Assembly: GCF_000341105.1 (NCBI RefSeq)
Contig: NZ_ANBB01000045.1
Location: 1 to 64,000, forward strand
Length of the DNA stretch: 64,000 nt
Reading direction: 5' to 3'
Source of the DNA: Nocardiopsis potens DSM 45234
Lineage (GTDB): Bacteria; Actinomycetota; Actinomycetes; Streptosporangiales; Streptosporangiaceae
Part shown: positions 62,486-64,000 of the stretch, in pieces
Layout: each line of letters begins with the position of its first letter
Position numbering within the stretch: the first letter of the stretch is position 1
Notes under the pieces: model-generated
The model's database searches: none
The model's input: only the letters and a program-made list of their open reading frames with translations
What the model was told of the DNA's origin: nothing
Made by a program: the position numbers and the translations under genes

Positions 62486-62504
62486 GGGCCCGCTTCGCGG
62501 GCCC
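62486..62504. terminator. Hairpin between convergent ParE-like and phosphotransferase genes
   Basis: GGGCCCGC-ttc-GCGGGCCC, eight-base perfect arms, 12 bases beyond the leftward phosphotransferase stop and usable in both directions. Confidence 0.65.
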
Positions 62505-62515
62505 CGAGGCCGGGG

Positions 62516-63511
62516 TCAGGGGAGGGGGACGGGGGTGGTGGCGAGGTGGTGCACGGTCTCGGTCAGGCCCCGCCAGCCCTGCTCGGTGTCGCGGGTGCGG
62601 GTGTGCGGGGCGCGGAACCAGCCGAGGTACTCGGCGACCTCGCCGAGGTTCCAGCGGAGCGGGTAGAGGGCGAGCGCGGCCGGGTCGGGGGCGTGGCCGG
62701 TCCGCTCGGTGTACCGGGCGAACAGGGCCGGGTCGGTGCCGAACCCGGACAGGTCGCGCTCGGGGACGGCCAGGCCCGCGGTGTCCCAGTCCACCAGGCG
62801 CAGTGCCGACCCGTCGTCCATCAGGTTCCCGGGGTGCGGCTCGCCGTGCGTCACCACCTGCGCCGCGCCGCGCCGCTCCACCTCGGCGGCGAGCCGGTCG
62901 AAGTCGGCCAGCCGGTCGCGCAGCGCGTCGGCGCAGGCCGCGATCAGCTCCCGTGCGGGCTCGGCGAACGGCCCGCCCCGCCACGGCGTGCCGGTCTCCT
63001 CCAGCGCCGCCGCCAGCCGGTCGCGCCCGTGCGGCTGCAGGGAGGTGCGCGGGGTCCGCGCCGGCGGCGGCTGCCGGTGCAGTTCGGCGAGGAGGTCCAG
63101 CACCCGCTCCTGCTCCTCGGTGGAGCGCTCGCCGTCGAACCGCCCGGCGGCGCCCGGCGTGTGCGGGAAGACCGCCAGCGCGTAGCGCCCGCCGACCCGG
63201 ACCGTGCTCCGCCCGTCCCCGGTGCGCAGCGGGGCGACGACGAAGCCCAGCCCGCGCTCGCCCAGCTCGACCGCGGTGTCCATGGCGTCGCGCAGCCCGG
63301 CGAAGGCGGCGTCCGGGGTCGGGCCGCAGTACTCCTTGTACGCCAGGTCGGACAGGGTGGTGAAGTACCGCCGCCCGTCGGCGCCGGTCACCGACCAGTG
63401 GTGGTCGCCGAAACCGACCGGGAGGTAGCCGGTCTCCGCGGCGTCGATGCCCCACTCCCGCAGGGCGCCGGTCAGCCGGTGGTCGTCGAAGTCCTCAGGC
63501 CGCTGCTCCAT
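62516..63511 (-). CDS. Aminoglycoside-phosphotransferase-family protein
   Basis: A 331-residue predicted small-molecule kinase of the APH/choline-kinase fold. The catalytic loop reads VVTHGEPHPGNLMDD, in which the usual Asp of HGD is Glu, and the metal-binding motif is LRLVDWDTAGL. The N-lobe has VGFGDHHWSV and a conserved Lys region near DLAYKEY. Most relatives do not confer resistance, and the substrate is unknown. ATG 63511 and GTG 63520 are both possible starts; neither has a clear ribosome-binding site. Confidence 0.87.
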   Translation of the reverse strand: MEQRPEDFDDHRLTGALREWGIDAAETGYLPVGFGDHHWSVTGADGRRYFTTLSDLAYKEYCGPTPDAAFAGLRDAMDTAVELGERGLGFVVAPLRTGDGRSTVRVGGRYALAVFPHTPGAAGRFDGERSTEEQERVLDLLAELHRQPPPARTPRTSLQPHGRDRLAAALEETGTPWRGGPFAEPARELIAACADALRDRLADFDRLAAEVERRGAAQVVTHGEPHPGNLMDDGSALRLVDWDTAGLAVPERDLSGFGTDPALFARYTERTGHAPDPAALALYPLRWNLGEVAEYLGWFRAPHTRTRDTEQGWRGLTETVHHLATTPVPLP

Positions 63512-63881
63512 GCCGCGCACGCTAGCAACGGCCGCCCCGGCCGGGCATCCGGTTTTCCGCCCCTGTGGACGGACGGCCCTCCGGGCGGCGCCGTACCGCG
63601 GCCCGCCTGCGGACGAGGGGCGCGTCCGTGGTGGCCGGGGTGCACAATGGGCGCGATCCGATCACCCTGCGCCGCCTCCCGGCGGCGCTCCGTCGGCCCA
63701 TGCCGGATCGCGCCTGCCTGTGCCGGGCCGTGTCCGCCGGGGCCGGCCTGGCCGATGTCCGGAGCCGGGGTGCCCGGGAGGCCGGTCGGGCCGCCGCTCC
63801 TCGGCACCGCTCCCGGCTGGGGGCGGTTCCGGGGCGGCACCCGTTCGGTCGGTGCGTCTCCCCGCCCGGGGGCTGGGCCGG
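63512..63881. other. Gap with no gene seen
   Basis: These 370 bases have open frames on several strands, but none has a family match, a ribosome-binding site or a codon pattern that stands out. The promoter of the leftward phosphotransferase gene is expected just beyond 63511. Confidence 0.4.
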
Positions 63882-64000
63882 TCAGCGGAGGGCGGACGGG
63901 GCCAAGCGGTGGATCTCGGCGCGGAGCACCGGGTCGGTGTCGAAGACGCCGGTGAGGTGGGTGGTGACCATGGCGGCGCCGTGCGCCTCGGCGCCGCGGA
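63882..64000 (-). CDS. folE: C-terminal end of a probable GTP cyclohydrolase I (cut by window edge)
   Basis: The last 38 or so codons of a leftward gene, reading RGAEAHGAAMVTTHLTGVF then DTDPVLRAEIHRLAPSALR. The pattern RG-x-x-x-x-G-x-x-(V/T)T-x-x-x-G-x-F-x-x-(D/N)P-x-x-R-x-E matches the C-terminus of FolE, where this strand-and-helix closes the enzyme that makes dihydroneopterin triphosphate. Only the end is visible, so the call is tentative. Confidence 0.55.
   Translation of the reverse strand, partial: RGAEAHGAAMVTTHLTGVFDTDPVLRAEIHRLAPSALR

Overview
The window is chromosomal DNA of a very G+C-rich actinomycete. Codon use, GTG starts, ATGA/GTGA gene overlaps, a chaplin-like gene, a PknG operon, DUF397/XRE genes and a type VII secretion (ESX-like) locus together point to a Nocardiopsaceae/Streptosporangiales-type organism; the genus cannot be fixed from the sequence alone. 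No tRNA, rRNA, CRISPR array, insertion sequence or prophage was found.

Layout: (1) 1-4656: tail of an unknown gene, citrate synthase (gltA), an HdeD-like membrane protein and a NarL-type two-component pair. (2) 4657-6334: non-coding DNA made of two clusters of a ~70-77 bp repeat in opposite orientation, forming a large inverted structure. (3) 6335-15715: one compact rightward operon around pknG: coiled-coil protein (with an exact 225-bp tandem duplication), PknG kinase, PP2C phosphatase, VWA protein, FHA protein, GlnX-like sensor and GlnH lipoprotein. This is an enlarged version of the actinobacterial GlnH-GlnX-PknG amino-acid sensing pathway. (4) 15712-23248: DUF397/XRE pair, a small membrane protein, and three convergently arranged envelope proteins with beta-propeller-like domains. 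(5) 23249-35064: type VII secretion locus. EccC (leftward) and EccD (rightward) diverge; on the left EccC is followed by a lipoprotein and a strikingly A+T-rich cargo segment (23.1-26.65 kb: membrane protein, small helical protein, 852-aa secreted-type protein), on the right lie two WXG100-size proteins and a one-TM protein. A kinase-like receptor (35084-37510) follows. EccB, EccE and mycosin are not seen.

(6) 37584-43562: orphan Phd antitoxin, secreted subtilase, PrsW-type membrane protease, GntR regulator plus MFS transporter. (7) 43786-49422: FadE5-type acyl-CoA dehydrogenase under a large palindromic operator, a zinc-ribbon membrane protein paired with an SPFH-GYF protein, and a SigG/TIGR02960-type sigma factor. 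(8) 49666-53816: leftward genes for a MocR regulator, a cupin, a Tm-1-like (UPF0261) protein and a TIM-barrel PEP-hydrolase-like protein; the last two correspond to the two halves of the plant Tm-1 protein. (9) 54148-64000: short chaplin, VOC protein flanked by related palindromes, an iron-box-preceded heterodimeric ABC transporter with one canonical ATP site, an L,D-transpeptidase, a P450 divergent from a TetR gene with two matching operators between them, a ParE-like gene overlapping the TetR gene, a phosphotransferase, and the 3' end of a probable GTP cyclohydrolase I gene.

The most promising material for new biology is the expanded PknG operon, the low-G+C type VII cargo island, the inverted repeat field, and the split Tm-1 operon.
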